Positions 5,086 through 6,212 of a stretch of 6,212 bases of DNA are shown one piece after another. The DNA comes from Gemmatimonadota bacterium (GTDB lineage Bacteria; Gemmatimonadota; Gemmatimonadetes; Gemmatimonadales; Gemmatimonadaceae). The position numbers and the translations under genes are program-made. The notes beneath the pieces were generated by a model. That model did no database searches, was not told where the DNA came from, and saw only the letters and a list, made by a program, of their open reading frames with translations. How positions within the stretch are numbered: position 1 is the first letter of the stretch; the number at the start of each line of letters is the position of its first letter. The DNA lies in NCBI GenBank assembly GCA_947457715.1, contig CANGXK010000169.1, positions 1 to 6,212 on the forward strand. The letters run 5' to 3'.

Positions 5086-6212
5086 GTGGCGCGACTTCCC
5101 TCCGACGCGCCCAGCGACACGTACGCGGCGCTCCGCATTCCGAACTTCCGCCGGTACCTGCTGGCGCTGTTCACGCTGACCCTCGGCATCCAGATTCAGG
5201 GTACGGTCGTTGGCTGGCAGATTTATGATCTCACCCACGATCCGCTGGCCCTCGGGATCGTGGGACTGGCCGAAGCCCTGCCGGCGATCAGCATGTCGCT
5301 GTTCGCCGGACATGTGGCCGACAGCCACGATCGGCGCCGCATCGCCCTCGGGGCTCTCTCCGTGCTGGTGCTCTGCTCCCTGGGGCTCTGGTGGCTGGCC
5401 CACCCCGCCCCGGTCGGCGAACTCGCGCTCACCGCCCCCCAGCGCGTTCGTTCGATCTATGCCGTGATCGTGCTCAGCGGGCTCGCGCGCGCCTTCCTCC
5501 AGCCGGCACGGCAGGCCCTCAGCGCCGAACTGGTGCCACGCCGGCTATACAGCAATGCCATTACCTGGCGCACCGGCAGCTGGCAGCTGGCCGCGGTGCT
5601 GGGCCCCGCGCTTGGCGGCACGCTCTACGCCTTCGGTGGGACGACGCTGGGCTACGCGGTGGACGCGGTGCTGATGACCTTCGCGGTCGGTGCGCTGCTC
5701 TCGATCCGCCATCGCTCACCGGTGCGCGATGTGTCCGACGAGCCCATCCTGAGTTCAATCACCGGTGGGCTCCGCTTCGTGCTCGGTGAACCGCTGCTGC
5801 TGTCGGCGCTCACGCTCGATCTCTTCTCGGTGCTGTTCGGCGGCGCCATCGCGCTCCTCCCGGTCTTCGCCGCCGAGGTCCTGCACACCGGTCCATCGGG
5901 GCTGGGCCTGCTGCGCGCGGCGCCGGCGGTCGGTGCCGTGATCACCAGTGTCGCGCTCACCCGCTGGCCACCCTTCGCACACACCGGCCGCAATCTGCTG
6001 ATCTCGGTGACCGGCTTCGGGGTGTGCACGATTCTGTTCGGACTCAGTCGCAGCCTCTGGCTCTCGCTCGGCGCGCTCGCGCTGGCGGGCGCATTCGACA
6101 TGATCAGCGTGGTCATTCGCAGCCTCATGCTGCAGATCCGCACTCCCGAAGCGCTGCTCGGCCGCGTGTCGGCGGTGAATCAGATCTTCATCGGCTCGTC
6201 GAACGAAATCGG
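5086..6212 (+). CDS. MFS transporter, EntS-like exporter family (truncated by window edge)
   Basis: The frame stays open from GTG 5086 to the window end, giving 375 residues of a multi-pass inner-membrane protein. A short cytosolic N-terminus (YAALRIPNFRRYL, 13-25) precedes TM1. MFS motif A, GHVADSHDRRR at 75-85, lies between TM2 and TM3. Further hydrophobic segments lie around 87-105, 123-140, 165-182, 188-206, 236-262, 272-292, 303-318 and 325-345. The phrases SNAITWRTGSWQLAAVLGPA (156-175), GLGLLRAAPAVGA (272-284) and LLGRVSAVNQ (357-366) are typical of the MFS_3/EntS group of proton-driven exporters (siderophores, small molecules). The last helices are missing, beyond the window. GTG is chosen because no other start codon is seen just upstream in frame and the alignment begins soon after it. 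It lies one base after the thioesterase stop, with no close Shine-Dalgarno site. The exported substrate is unknown; no siderophore gene is in view. Confidence 0.92.
   Translation, partial: MARLPSDAPSDTYAALRIPNFRRYLLALFTLTLGIQIQGTVVGWQIYDLTHDPLALGIVGLAEALPAISMSLFAGHVADSHDRRRIALGALSVLVLCSLGLWWLAHPAPVGELALTAPQRVRSIYAVIVLSGLARAFLQPARQALSAELVPRRLYSNAITWRTGSWQLAAVLGPALGGTLYAFGGTTLGYAVDAVLMTFAVGALLSIRHRSPVRDVSDEPILSSITGGLRFVLGEPLLLSALTLDLFSVLFGGAIALLPVFAAEVLHTGPSGLGLLRAAPAVGAVITSVALTRWPPFAHTGRNLLISVTGFGVCTILFGLSRSLWLSLGALALAGAFDMISVVIRSLMLQIRTPEALLGRVSAVNQIFIGSSNEI

Overview
The window is G+C-rich, densely coded bacterial chromosome. It holds seven protein genes, two of them cut by the window ends. 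No RNA gene, CRISPR array, insertion sequence, integrase or phage gene was seen. The overall style (very high third-position G+C, few clear Shine-Dalgarno sites, a cysteine-free HMA-like protein and an N-terminally lipidated envelope protein) suggests a free-living high-GC Gram-negative. Gemmatimonadota is my best guess, but that is inference from style and not from any marker gene.

Left part, minus strand. The window opens inside mgtE, a Mg2+ channel gene. Its cytosolic N domain and most of its CBS domains are present (259 residues); the membrane part lies beyond base 1. About 90 bases upstream on the same strand is a 79-residue protein resembling a heavy-metal-associated (HMA) domain but without the metal-binding cysteines.

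Centre and right, plus strand. A 75-base divergent gap (1112-1186) separates the HMA-like gene from a tightly packed run of five genes: a beta-hydroxyacid dehydrogenase of the 3-hydroxyisobutyrate dehydrogenase type, a cysteine-desulfurase-like PLP enzyme, a predicted lipoprotein with a possible RsiV/PdaC-like fold, a hotdog-fold acyl-CoA thioesterase, and an EntS-like MFS exporter cut by the right end. The junctions are a GTGA overlap, a directly abutting TGA/ATG, an ATGA overlap and a one-base gap. They almost certainly share one transcript and are translationally coupled.

The operon joins two probable small-molecule enzymes, a thioesterase and an exporter to an envelope lipoprotein. A shared pathway cannot be read from the sequence. 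An acyl/amino-acid side pathway with export is possible, and so is housekeeping packing. I see no clear new defence, mobile or regulatory system. The points most worth a second look are the PLP enzyme without the usual nucleophilic cysteine, the HMA fold without cysteines, and the lipoprotein in the middle of a metabolic operon.
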